Below, in pieces: positions 10,125 to 21,700 of a stretch of 64,000 nt of DNA. The DNA is from Strongylocentrotus droebachiensis (Eukaryota > Echinodermata > Echinoidea > Camarodonta > Strongylocentrotidae), in the NCBI GenBank assembly GCA_035222895.1, contig JAVYIG010006861.1, forward strand, positions 46,629 through 110,628. The letters are read 5' to 3'. Position numbers and translations under genes: made by a program. Numbering within the stretch: the stretch's first letter is position 1; every line of letters begins with the position of its first letter. Below the pieces are notes generated by a model, which saw nothing but the letters and a program-made list of their open reading frames with translations, had not been told where the DNA came from and did not search any database.

Positions 10125-10732
10125 CGAGATTCTTAATCTCAGTTTAGTTTATTTCAAATTTCCACATCTGATTTTTATGACATAATCATACATAAAAAGG
10201 CGCGATAAGGCTGATTGTTAAAACAACCCTATAGAGAAGCATTTTCGTAACCGGGTGGTCCATGTTTCGATACCAAGTCAATGCACTAGTGCCGTTTATC
10301 CTCATTAACAAGTTCCTCGGAGAGGACTTAAAACCGCCGGTCCCCTGGCTGCTTACTTACAAGCATACACATGCTTTCTAAACAGTCAGATAAACACGAA
10401 TCATAAAACCTTCGAGAAAAATAGAAAAGAAGGAACATAATTATGTTAATAAAGCATACACCATACAACGATTGAAGAAATATGATTGTACATGATTGTG
10501 TATAATAATGTTCGACAACTACAAGTAAAATAATTTTAAAACATCGCAGGATACTTAAAGTAAAACATGACAAAAGACAACATATGAGGTCATTATGAGG
10601 GAACTTAGTAAAGAGGCAGGGCCTGATTAGTCAGAAAATAAATTGCACCCATATTTTGAACTATAGAGAAAATCGGAAAGTAGAAAATGTTGGTATTATA
10701 ATTTTTCCCGAGTCGAGCAATCTCCCTTCTCT

Positions 10733-10738
<6 letters not shown>

Positions 10739-10787
<49 letters not shown>
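10739..10787. repeat. (CT)n microsatellite
   Basis: Uninterrupted CT repeat of about 24 units. Confidence 0.95.
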
Positions 10788-10790
<3 letters not shown>

Positions 10791-11251
10791 GAGAGATCTT
10801 ACACGGTCTAGAAGACTTGGTCATTTTATCAGCGCACCCTTATGGCATTATCGCATCAACATTATTTAAGTAGGCCGACTCTTTGGTCTGTATTGTACTA
10901 TGGTCTTTAAAATTTACAATCCTGACAATGGAATTCCTTGGGGAGACACGCGAATTAATTTATGAGCATCCAAATATATTCGTCAGTAAAATCATTCCTG
11001 TTCAGGGCATTTCCATTTTTGTTACCCGCCCAATCAATTTAATTTAGGGCCAAAAAAAAATCGTTGACGTATAATGAAGTCGTAACATTTCGATTTCGAA
11101 TTTCCTGCCTTGAATTTCGAGGACCGTGCATTCAAATTAACACAATATACCCGAGGAGCCTGTTTTGGCTTTCATTTTCATTTTGGGAAATTCAATTTAT
11201 CGTTTCATTCATTAAATTTTAGTTTCATGGATTTCGTATGTTTGTATGCGG

Positions 11252-11300
11252 TGTTGTGTAGTGTAGTGTAGTGTAGTGAGGTGAAGTGTAGTGTATAGTG
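11252..11300. repeat. TGTAG/GTGTA simple repeat
   Basis: Tandem GTGTA units with one GTGAGGTGAA variation. Confidence 0.85.
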
Positions 11301-12319
11301 CGTGTTTGTGTTTTGTCTCTATATATATATGCCTTTTCGTGTATAGATACATACTTGCAAAGGCTTAATGAGCTATCTTTGATCCGTATATTTACAAATA
11401 ACAGTTAAACCCGAGTTTTTCCCGACCCTTTGTCTAAAATCCCGTCTAACAAAAGGGAATCTGGAAAAAGGAAGAAAAAAACTTCCTTTGTTAAACCCGA
11501 TTTTGTACAAAAGCGTAAACACAAATTTTAGCAGAATACCAGAGCATTTGTGTTTATGATGGGATTTCTTGTTGTCTCCTAAATCGATTCCTAAGGCGAT
11601 TTCAAAACTTTTACATGTTTAACGATAATTACACTGACAGTATATTATGATTGTCAAATTTCTTGTTTATTTCCATCAGTGTTCTTATATATTCTGGATT
11701 GTCTGTTTTAAACCAAATGCATGACCTTTTGCATGTTTCTATCATTATTATTATGTTTAACTGACATGTAATAGACGGATGCTTATATCTAATGCACGGA
11801 GTTAAAACATGTTTGCCCTTTCATGAATTCATATGACTGAAGAAAAGCCGACGAAGCAATCGGCATCTGATTTCAAATGTCCATTTCTAAAATTTAATGC
11901 TCCTATTGTTGAAATGTGAATGACTCGTCTGAAACATTTGTTGCAAAAATAATGAATTCGAACGAGGGAACTTATTTCGAATCTCTTAAATTGAATGCTC
12001 TTTATGTTAATTCAATAGACTCATTTAAATATTTCGCAAAAATTCGTCAAAACGAGAAAAAAATTGAATGGAATGACCATTCGTTAAATCGTATGTTCCT
12101 TATTTAAATTGAAATGAGTCAATTGAAGAGCTTGTTACATGAATAACTATGGTGGCCCTGAAGGGACATCGCGAATAGACTAAATAGGCTATATATAGGC
12201 TATATATAGCGCGACATGCATACGAGTAGGACGTAGGTTTCTTGCCTCTCCGTATTTTTTCGAACTTTCCTCGCTATATACGCTGTAAACGGACTATATA
12301 ACTTTGCAATCGACCGACG

Positions 12320-13210
12320 ATGAACTCTCAAAGGACAATACTCGCAAGGAGGGCTAAAGGACACCAGGAAATGCAGGAAGAAGATGTAAGTTTAGACGAT
12401 TTTTACTCCTCTCCTACCACGTCAACCGATGGGCTTGACGTGGGTCACGTGACATCACCACCGCGAAGCTTGCCCGCCGCAGCTGCTGGCGCTATGTCGG
12501 ATTCTGCAAGCCGCTCGTTAAACTCTGACCCCAGCCCTGTACGCATTGCATACATAGATCGATACTTTATCAAAATGACTGAAAAATTTGAAACAATGAT
12601 TACAAAAGCTGTTGACTCTCTGGTCGAAAACGTAAAGAGGGTCGAGCGAGACTTGGGGGCGGCTATCGAATTCGAGTCCCAAAGAGTGAACGAACTCCAG
12701 GAAAAGAACGCTGCACTTGAGAAGAAGATCTCCACACTCGACACGCAGATGACTTCGCTTCTCCGAGAATCGGCTGAGCAGAAAGCTGGGATTAACAAAG
12801 CAGAACGCTTCTCTCGCCGAAACAACGTGCGTCTTGTTGGAAAACCGGAAAATACAGTGGAAGATTGCATCCAGATTGTTCAGAATGTCTTGAGTGATAA
12901 ATTTGGAATAACCCCCAGGATCGAGAGAGCCCACCGAGATGGTAAGCCCGATGCTGATCGTCCACGACACATCCTTTTTAAGTTCTTATCATTTCGCGAC
13001 AAAGTAACCGTTATGAAGTCTACACGAGCATCTCTGGCCAACGAAAACTACTTCATGGTCGATGACCTCACTAAAGATGATCTCACAGAAAAACGAAGGC
13101 ATGCTCAAGAAGTAAGTCGTCTGTATCAACAGGGGACGAAGCTAAAGTTCTCAGCGGGAAAATGGCGCCATATGAATGGAACCCCGTTCGACTTTACATC
13201 AGATGCCTAA
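12320..13210 (+). CDS. LINE ORF1 protein (Transposase_22/L1 ORF1p-like)
   Basis: Intact 296-codon frame for the nucleic-acid chaperone that packages LINE RNA in the cytoplasm. A Ser/Ala-rich low-complexity head (residues about 1-75) is followed by a coiled coil (about 82-163, with heptads such as VNELQEKNAALEKKISTLDT). An RRM-like core follows, with FSRRNNVRLVG (about 164-174), ERAHR (202-206) and PRHILFKFLSFRDK (215-228). A basic C-terminal domain ends the protein, with YFMVDDLTKDD and KLKFSAGKWRHMNG (about 244-288). ORF1 proteins of this layout form trimers in L1 elements. The ATG at 12320 lies 134 bp from the element start and is the first in frame. ORF2 is about 1.7 kb downstream, an unusually long gap for a bicistronic LINE. 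Confidence 0.8.
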   Translation: MNSQRTILARRAKGHQEMQEEDVSLDDFYSSPTTSTDGLDVGHVTSPPRSLPAAAAGAMSDSASRSLNSDPSPVRIAYIDRYFIKMTEKFETMITKAVDSLVENVKRVERDLGAAIEFESQRVNELQEKNAALEKKISTLDTQMTSLLRESAEQKAGINKAERFSRRNNVRLVGKPENTVEDCIQIVQNVLSDKFGITPRIERAHRDGKPDADRPRHILFKFLSFRDKVTVMKSTRASLANENYFMVDDLTKDDLTEKRRHAQEVSRLYQQGTKLKFSAGKWRHMNGTPFDFTSDA

Positions 13211-13239
13211 AGGAGAAATCAAGAGAGTAAATATGCCTA

Positions 13240-14480
13240 TTCCTCTTGAAATTTTTCATGTAATTTTCATGTACAACTGATGAACTCTATTTAATGAGAC
13301 AATCTTCTACATTTTGTTCTTTCTAGGAGACAGAAGTTCTCATGATGAACCTTCCTGTACATTTTTCATATCTTCTACATTTTGTACTTTCTAGGAGACA
13401 GTGATCTCTGGAACATTTTGTATATTCATGAGACAAAATCTTTCATGTAATTTTCATGTACAACAGCTGATGAACTCCATTTAATGAGACAATTTGCTAC
13501 ATTTTGTACTTTCTAGGAGACAGTGATCTCATGAACATTTTGTATATTTATGAGACAGAAGTTCTCATGATGAACCTTCCTGTACATTTTTCATATCTGC
13601 TACATTTTGTACTTTCTAGGAGACAGTGATCTCTGGAACATTTTGTATATTCATGAGACAGAATTTCTCATGATGATCCTTCCTGTACATTTTTCATATC
13701 TGCTACATTTTGTACTTTCTAGGAGACTGTGATCTCTGGAACATTTTGTATATTCATGAGACAGATCTCTGGAACATTTTGTATATTCATGAGACAGAAT
13801 TTCTCATGATGATCCTTCCTGTACATTTTTCATATCTGCTACATTTTGTACTTTCTAGGAGACTGTGATCTCTGGAACATTTTGTATATTCATGAGACAG
13901 ATCTCTGGAACATTTTGTATATTCATGAGACAGAATTTCTCATGATGATCCTTCCTGTACATTTTTCATATCTGCTACATTTTGTACTTTCTAGGAGACT
14001 GTGATCTCTGGAACATTTTGTATATTCATGAGACAGAATTTCTCATGATGATCCTTCCTGTACATTTTTCATATCTTCTACATTTTGTACTATTCATAAG
14101 GCAGTGAATTTCATGAACATTTTGAATATTCATGGGATAGAAGTTCTCATGATGAACCTTCCTGTACATTTTTCATATCTTTTACATTCTGTACTTCATT
14201 ACAGTTCATGAGACTGTGATTTGTAGATATCATTGCATATTTTTCATGTCTCTGTGTACCAAATAGTACATCTCACATTATTTTCTACCTCAGCAATGAC
14301 TACATACTATATATATGTACATTGTAATGATAATGAACGTCTAATAATGGATTCTTTCATTACAGATCTTGAGACTGTGATTTGTAGATATCATTGCATA
14401 TTGCATATTCTTCATTTATCCTTTCATTACAGTTCATGAGACTGTAATTTGTAGATATCATTGCATATTGTTCATGTCTC
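13240..14480 (+). repeat. Inter-ORF tandem repeats inside the LINE
   Basis: Between ORF1 and ORF2 a unit of roughly 100 bp repeats many times. Each unit holds TTCCTGTACATTTTTCAT, CTACATTTTGTAC, CTAGGAGAC and TCATGAGACAGA-like words. Shorter internal duplications (13760-13800 and 13890-13930) show stepwise growth. From about 14190 a second unit takes over (CATGAGACTGTGATTTGTAG, then CATTGCATATT), with three copies. Copies differ by a few substitutions. No reading frame is maintained. Confidence 0.85.
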
Positions 14481-14928
14481 TGTGCACCAAAATGCACATC
14501 TCACATTATTTTCTACTTCAGCAATGACTACATACTATATCTGTACATTAACTAGTCTTGAGAAGTATTGCAGTTCCTTCTTTATCCTGTTTCCTTTAAT
14601 GTATGCGTATACGGCGAGGATATTGTTGCTATTAATGTTTTACTGTACGGAGAGGTACCTACACCTACTCTAGCAATGTTGTGTGTTATTCCCCTCCCTC
14701 TCTCACCTGTGTGCACACAGTACAGTCTGTGTCCACACCTGTTTATGTTTTATTTCTTCTTAGTTTTCCCCCCTTTTTCCTTCTTTGGCATGACTTTATT
14801 TATTTGTATCTATAATTGCCATAATTGTCATCCAACATTATACATGTACTACAACGTATCTTTAGACAGCATGCATATCATTCAAGTAAAATCATGTACA
14901 CGATATTTGTTGTCAATCCTGAATTTAC

Positions 14929-17900
14929 ATGGCGAGTAATTCACTGCCTAGCGACAACACTGTCCTATTACGTAATCAAACCTTTTATTGTCAATCATGC
15001 CACTGTAATGTTGTACATAACTCATGGAATGAGAACTTGCTCATGTGTGTAAACTGCTATTCTCACCTGTTCCCTTTTCATCACATAGACGATCTGGAAT
15101 CAATTATATCAGATCGGCACGAAGATACAAATTTAAATCTCAGATTTAATCCAATTGTACGTGAAAGTGAGAGGCACAATAACAATGCAGATATCGACCC
15201 TGACAAAAATTATTTTGCAAACTACGTTATGTCCACTTCTAAATACTATGAGGTGATAGATTTTGTGAACAAATTTGCGATAACAAAAAATAATGCAACC
15301 TTTTCGAATATACATTTCAATGTTAGGAGTATTCTAAAAAAAATTGATTCCTTAAAAAATTTCTTGAGTATTTTAAATTTCCAGTTTGATGTAATTGGCA
15401 TCTCGGAGACCTGGTTAAGAGACGCTAGTCTCTCAATAAATATCGATGAACATACTTTTATCTGTAAGAACAGAAACCATGGTCGTGGTGGGGGTGTTGG
15501 AATGTATATAGCGGACTCGCATAATTATTTCCTAAGAGATGACCTGACGCTTGATTCAGAAATATGTGACTCCATTTTTATAGAAATAGTTCAAGAAAAG
15601 AGAAAGAATATTATAGTTGGTGTGGTATACAAACCCCCAAATATTCAGATCGATATTTTTTCTGAAGCATTGGACATTGTTTTCAACAAAATAACTAGCG
15701 ACAAGAAAATGTGTTATGTAATGGGTGATTTTAATATCGATTTATTACAACATGATAAAAACAACTCAGTAAAAAACTTTATCGATATAGTATTCAGTAA
15801 CTCATGCTACCCCTTAATCGACAAACCTACACGAATTACGTCATCTGCCACTTTAATAGATAATATACTTACAAATAACTTACTTTCATTTCATGATACT
15901 GGTCTATTGTATTGTGATGTATCCGATCACTTGCCTGTCTTTACCATTTCAAAGTTAAATGTTGCGAATGTCAAATCATCGAAAGTAAACATAGGTCACA
16001 GAATTATAAATCAGAAAAATATTGAGGCCTTGATTAGGAATTTGCACGAAGACAACTGGAGGGATGTATATGCTGCGGAAGATCCAAACGATAGTTATAA
16101 TATTTTTCAAAAAAAATTTCGTGCATTGTATGATAAGCATTTTCCAATTGTATTAGAAAAAAACAAAAACAAGAAATTAAAATGTTGGATGACGAATGGA
16201 CTGTTACAGTCGATCCGACATAAGAATAAATTATACAAAATGTATTTACGTAACCCATCAGACAAAAATGCTTATGTGTATAAAAACTATCGTAACCTAC
16301 TCACAGGATTAATTCGTAAAGCAAAATCTCAGTATTTCCATGACAAATTTGTACTTAATAAATCTAATGTAAATCGTACGTGGCAAACGATCAATTCACT
16401 ACTTAACAAAAGTAAGCCAGCTGAGAATTCTGTATTTAATTATAACGGGGACATCGCTACAGAACCGGACATTATTTCGAACTCCTTTAATGACTTCTTT
16501 ACAAGCATTGGTCCATCTTTAGCAAATAAAATCCCAGGTACCCAAACGAATTATTTACAGTATATGAATGATCCACCTGTTGACTCTTTGTATTTATATC
16601 CTACTAGGGAAAACGAAATTTGTAACATTGTTAGTACTTTTGGAAACAATAAAGCTGCAGGTTTGGACGAATACAGTCCAAGAGTCATTAAACAGGTCAT
16701 TATGTACATATGTAGACCACTATGCCATGTATTCAACCTTTCATTATTAAACGGAGTTTTTCCAGATGAGCTAAAGAAAGCTAAAGTAACACAAGTGTTT
16801 AAATCTGGTGACAAGCGTGAATTTACAAACTATAGGCCCATTTCTGTACTGTCAGTCTTCTCTAAATTATTCGAGCGCATTGTTTATAAAATAACTATTG
16901 AATTCCTTGACAAACATTCTATTCTCAATAAACATCAATATGGTTTCCGTAGGGATTATTCAACATGTATGGCTCTTACCAGTCTTTCTAGTAAAGTCAT
17001 AGACGCCTTTGAGGCGAACGAATTTGCAATTGGAGTTTTTATAGATCTGTCTAAGGCATTTGACACAATTAATCACAATATTTTATTATCTAAACTATAT
17101 CGTTATGGAATACGTGGTGTAGCTCTTAAATTTTTCACCAGTTATCTTAACAATCGATTACAATGTACCAAAATAATAATATCAATCTTCTATTTCGGAG
17201 TTTAGGACAATTACATGCGGAATTCCACAGGGTAGCCTGCTTGGGCCATTGTTATTTATATTATATGTGAATGATATTTATAAATCTGCTGATGAATTGT
17301 CTTTTATACTGTATGCAGACGACACAAACATATTTCACAGAGATTTAAACTTGAAGTCTCTTATGGATGCAGTAAATGCAGGTCTTGCATATATATGTGA
17401 ATGTTTCAAATCTAATAAATTATCTATAAATGTAAAGAAATGTAATTATATGATTTTTCACAATGGAAAGAATGCAGATTTAAATGATTTCAATATTGTT
17501 CTTGATAATGTCATATTGCCAAGGGTAGATAAAGTCAAATTTCTTGGCGTTTATTTAGATAGTTCCTTGTCTTGGAAATACCATATTCACGAAGTTGAAA
17601 GTAAGGTGTCCAAAAACATTGGCATTATATCCAGACTCAAACATCTCTTGCCCAATCACATTCTACGTATGTTATATTGTGCTCTTATACTTCCATATTT
17701 TTCTTACTGTAATCTTGTTTGGGCGAATTCCTGCAAGTACAAAATACAAAAGCTTATACTATTGCAGAAGAAGATTATTCGTATAATATCCGGAATGCAC
17801 TATCGTTCCCATACTGGTCCCATCTTTAAACAAATTATTTTCTTGAAATTCAGTGATATTAACTTGCACCAACAGGGTATTTTCATGTATAAAAGCATGA

Positions 17901-18145
17901 ATAACATCTTCCCATCACAATTTAGTGATTTTATCCATTTTAAATGCAACTCGGAAACCCATACGTATAATACGAGAAGCGCTGCCAACATTCGTCTCCC
18001 AAAACATAGAACCCGAAGATTTCAATTCGACATTCGATACTCTGGGCCAAAATTTTGGAACACCTTACCATCTATTCTACACAAATCGCTCTCCTTGCAG
18101 ACTTTTTCCCGTAAGGCAAAAATGTATTTAATTGCTCGATATTGA
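14929..18145 (+). pseudogene. LINE ORF2: AP endonuclease - reverse transcriptase, one frameshift
   Basis: Replication enzyme for target-primed reverse transcription. The first frame runs 14929-17205 and the second from upstream of 17249 to 18145; a one-base shift near 17180-17200 separates them. N-terminus: a Cys-rich finger (Cys21, 24, 26, 40, 43) before PFHHIDD. Endonuclease: HFNVRSI (about 129-135), ISETWL (about 156-161), GGGVGMYI, VYKPPN, MGDFNID (about 265) and the catalytic SDH (about 333). Reverse transcriptase: KAAGLDEYSP, NYRPISVLSVFSKLFERI, HQYGFR, and the palm motif FIDLSKAFDTINH in the first frame. In the second frame are GIPQGSLLGPLLF (from about 17218) and the active site YADD (17312-17323). 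The C-terminal region (HTYNTRSA, GPKFWNTLP) is typical of CR1-group LINEs. All key residues remain, so the shift is the main visible defect; it could be a sequencing error. Confidence 0.85.
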
Positions 18146-19006
18146 TACCCTCTCTTGTATTTATGTGTGAAATGATCTTTTGTGGAATTTAATGACATGT
18201 TGGTATGACCGATTATTTATTTACTTTGATAACTTGTTGCTAGTACCATCTGCATATTCCCAGGACAATGCTGTCGGATAAAGCTGTTGTCTGTCTGATG
18301 ATTTTGCTTGTTTGTAATGATATGTACCCGCTGTCTATTTTACAATTGTACTTCGTTATCTTTATGATGTAATCGCAGACACATGTACAGCCCAATTGAT
18401 TTAACTTTCTCTTTATAAGTGAACATGCCTTCCTATACTTAATTCTCTCCTCTCTTCCTTTCACTATTTTTTCTTTCCTATCAACGTTCTGTTATATACA
18501 ATGTAATTTTCATAATAATATCGATAATGTTCTTTCGGTAACTGTGTTAATTTATTATGGGCGTTCCCAACTCAAGCTACGCTTTCCGGGTTTTCGCCTC
18601 CTTCCGTATCTGAATTATTTACTGTATACTCTATGTTGAAATAATTGTTACATATATCATGTATATATACATTGTGTTTTATATTGTGCTTTTGAGAAGG
18701 AAATAAATGTTAATAAATACAAAATACTAAATCGCGAAAAATTGGCGATAAAATTGACGATATCGTCGATTTTATCGCCAATTTTTCACGACGAAATTCA
18801 CGATAATATTATCGTCAATTTCGTCGTGAAAAATTGGCGATGTCCCTTCAGGGCCACCATACTATCTTGTCAAACATAAAATACAAATAGTCTAGATCTA
18901 GAGCATAATATGAAGTTAAACCTACCATTTTCACAGAAATCATCGTAAAAACGTCTCGTCATAATAATCGTCTTCAATCAAGCTAGGGTTGGTTATGTTT
19001 ACGAAG

Positions 19007-19290
19007 CGCTCGCCAGGAGAGTGCACGATAGAGTACACGATAAAATGGACGAATATCGTGAATTTTATCGTGAACTTTATCGTGAACTTTTCACGAAAAA
19101 ATTGACGATATGGTGTTATCGTGAACTTTATCGTGAACTTTATCGTGAACTTTTCACGAAAAAAATTGACGATATCGTCAATTTCGTGAATTTCTTCGTG
19201 AAAAATATGCGATAAAATTGACGATATCGTGAATTTTATCGCATATTTTTAACGATTTAGTCTATTCGCGATGTCCCTTCAGGGCCACCA
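19007..19290. mobile_element. Second copy of the palindromic MITE family, one clear end
   Basis: The right terminus (inverted) ends at 19290 before TA. It matches the left terminus at 12150 for about 36 bp, further than the end at 18859 does. The interior is an array of TTATCGTGAACT and TTTCACGAAAAAATTGACGAT units. No left terminus lies between 18862 and 19007. It is either a truncated inverse copy next to the first MITE or the true distal end of one larger element. The short frame over the array (REFYRELYREL-like) is repeat-derived. Confidence 0.55.
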
Positions 19291-19674
19291 TACATTTAGC
19301 CTGACGGTAGTGAAGTAAGAGAAGATGAAAACACAGGCACTGAAAATGTGTGAGATGTCATGGGACATCGTCTGCTTGTGCGAATCATGTCCATACTGTG
19401 ATCTCACACATCTCAGCAGCTTTCGGAGAGCTCTTCAGGTGCTATGCCGGAGCTGTATTTAAGCGTTTTATAATTTATAATAATCATAAATTCAAATGTT
19501 TCCAAGCATTGAATTTTGATAACCTTGTCGAATCAAAGTTTCAACCTTGCAATAATGAAAATAAAGTTAGTTTTTAAAATCAATGAGTATCCACTTTAAG
19601 TCGACACATCGAACATTGTTAGATGCTTATTTAGTCTTTTTACTAATTTTTTTCATTTTCTGTTTGAATGTTAG

Positions 19675-19883
19675 GAGTAAAAGTGGTCTTCTCGGGTCAC
19701 CAGCACCAGAATGATGGTGGATTCTACAAGGGATTGGAGCAGGTTGTGACCTCTGCGATGGGCTGGCAACAGAGGGCAACAGACACACCAGGCATCAGGA
19801 TTGTAAAGGTCAAAGAAGAGGGTATCACACACCAGTATTATGAGATGGATGATATTCCAACTACAATAGACTTGAAAGAATAG
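19675..19883 (+). CDS. Last coding exon of a CPPED1-like metallophosphoesterase
   Basis: CPPED1 is a cytosolic calcineurin-like Ser/Thr phosphatase of animals. This exon encodes its C-terminus: VKVVFSGHQHQNDGGFYKG has the GHxH metal-binding motif, followed by EQVVTSAMGWQQ, DTPGIRIVKVKEEGI, THQYYEMDDIP and a stop at 19881-19883. The pattern agrees along its length with vertebrate CPPED1 (GHYH, SAIG, G-R-V-V and HxYY). A TTTTCTGTTTGAATGTTAG acceptor ends at 19674, giving an intron in phase 1. The upstream exons, with the DxH and GNHD metal motifs, were not found in this window. They lie either upstream of position 1 or beyond the inserted elements, so the LINE, MITE and perhaps the Ngaro element sit in an intron. 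The frame is intact. Confidence 0.8.
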
Positions 19884-21700
19884 ATTGAAGGAAAACAGGG
19901 CAAAAGGGAGTTAGATGAAGAAAAATGAGGAGAGGAAGGGGGGGCAGAGAAGGTACAATTAGATATAGAGAGAGAGAGAGAGAGAGAAAAAAAAGAGAAG
20001 GAGAGAGAAAAGATAGAAAGACAGATAGACAGCTAGATAAATATTATCAATCTCTTGTTGTGTCAGAATTCCCTTTCTCTTTAAATTGTGAACAGTGTGG
20101 CCAGATAGTTTGTCTTGCCAACTCCACATGAACAAGACTTTATTTTATTATTTTTCAACATGTTCATATCCCTTCATGTGATGATGCATTAATTAGTATG
20201 TCACTAGTAGGAGTACCTGGGGAGAACCAAACGAATGTGTTATGTTAGATGATCTTCATAATCATGTTTATATCACCATTTGAATATCCAGTGAACTGTG
20301 AATAATAATATGTTTTACACCAATGTAAGTAAATTGTTCCCATTTATTTGGAAAAAGTGAAATTTCTCTCTCTTTTCTTTAACAGCAAAGACACAACAAA
20401 GATACAAGACCAGCCAAAAACACTTAATTCTAAATTATTTTAAATGATGAAATAATACAGGATAGGACTGATTTAAAGCCTTGCTATGTAAAATGTGTAG
20501 TTCATTGAGGATCGTCTGTATGGTTTTCTTTTACCTCCAAGATTTGTACATTTCACATCAGATACTATATAATGTATTGTGTGCTTTTACTAATTATTTT
20601 TCATCCTTACCATGGGTCTTTCTTTTATCTTGTCTTGCATTGTTCTCCAATTCATTTCAGGTATTTTATTGTATAGTGCATATTTGATTTTATAGAAGTT
20701 ATATTTGTGTATATGCTCATTAATCAGACTTAGACAGTATGTAAGGCCTAAAAAAAAATGTTGTATTTCCCTTTAGATGCCAAAACATAGATCGGTCGGT
20801 CAGAAATTTTGTTTCCTCCCTCTTTGGGCTGATATTTCTCAGCTTGAATGCTTTGATATTTTTTTTTCTCTAAAAAACGGTAAAAAAAAAAACTTTTTTA
20901 AAAAGCCGACCATAGATTTCAAGATTTAGGTAGTTCTTTGTTTAGAAAAAAATGTAGATACCGGTAGAAAGAAAGATTTTTTGCTCACGTATAAAAGGAA
21001 TGATGTACCGGTAAGCAATACTGACTTATCTCATAAAGAATAATATGACACTAAAAATGCATCAGTGTATATTATGTGATTACATAACATATGAAACTCA
21101 GTACACATTTTTGCCTATTTTCTAAAATCGTTACAACTGATCCGGTGCAATAAATGACTTTTGATCAATATTTCATTTAAATACAATTTGTGAATTTTAC
21201 CTTATTTCAGTCTTGTCTCATGTCAGTTTGATTTGTATGTATTGTGGATTTGCAGAGGTACTGCACAATTTTTATGATGGTGTTTCAACGAATGATCGAT
21301 GAATATAAGTCTATGCATATAATTTGTTTAGACCTAAATGTTTGATTTATTTGTAAATGGATTGCTTTGTTTATATTGAACTTTATTAAGGGAATTTTAT
21401 GGTTTTAAGAGAGTATTTATGAAGTATCCCAATAATTTTTATTTTGCGAATATATTGTTACTTTTAAAAAATCTGACAAAAAGAAATTTGTTTTGGTGTA
21501 AAAAAAAAAAAAAATTAATTACACTAACGAGTTGTGAATTTTTTAAATAATAAATTCAGAACTTGTTGATACAATGATCGTGCAAAATTTGTAAACGTAA
21601 GGATAAAGGATAAATAAATAGAAATTCATCATACAAATGGCATTGTTTACATTTTACAATGCATGTTTTTTTTTTTATAGATGGCCATGTTAATTGTCAT
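19884..21700 (+). other. Probable 3' UTR of the CPPED1-like gene
   Basis: Follows the stop codon. AT-rich with a GA-repeat tract at about 19962-20000. AATAAA-type signals occur near 21550 (TAAATAATAAAT) and 21610-21620 (GGATAAATAAAT). A TTTGTTCAC-poor, stop-rich composition rules out obvious coding. The real end cannot be fixed from sequence alone. Confidence 0.35.

Larger units (their letters stand above)
10125..12148. other. Unassigned AT-rich DNA with simple repeats
   Basis: Holds a pure (CT)n tract (10739-10787) and a TGTAG-type repeat (11252-11300). I see no domain-like frame on either strand. Confidence 0.5.
12186..18725 (+). mobile_element. Near full-length LINE (CR1/Jockey-group ORF2, L1-type ORF1)
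   Basis: The element is bounded by the direct duplication ACTAAAT (12179-12185 and 18726-18732), which interrupts a MITE and so defines both ends. The order is a 5' UTR of about 134 bp, ORF1 (12320-13210), a tandem-repeat spacer (about 13240-14480), ORF2 (14929-18145) and a 3' UTR ending in GTTAATAAATACAAAAT. The RT and the region after it resemble the CR1/Rex1/Crack part of the Jockey superfamily, while ORF1 has the coiled-coil plus RRM architecture known from L1. One frameshift in ORF2 makes this copy inactive as read. Otherwise it is full length, so insertion was fairly recent. Confidence 0.85.
12150..18859. mobile_element. TA-flanked palindromic MITE split by a LINE
   Basis: The left terminus TGGTGGCCCTGAAGGGACAT begins at 12150 after a TA dinucleotide. 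The inverted copy ends at 18859 and is followed by TA. Without the LINE (12186-18725 plus one target duplication) the MITE would be about 165 bp. Its inner part is made of nested inverted repeats of TTGGCGAT, AATTGACGAT and CACGAAATT-like words, so a transcript would fold into a long hairpin. TA target duplication and inverted ends suggest Tc1/mariner-type mobilisation; the family is not certain. A second inverted terminus at 19290 matches the left end over a longer stretch. Confidence 0.7.

Noticed and set aside
19021..19215. Small frame with REFYRELYREL repeats
   Set aside because: It is the translation of the MITE's TTATCGTGAACT array.
12150..19290. A single 7-kb DNA transposon with inverted ends carrying ORF1 and ORF2
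   Set aside because: The ACTAAAT duplication inside the MITE terminus shows the ORFs came with a separate LINE insertion, and the ORFs are LINE-type.
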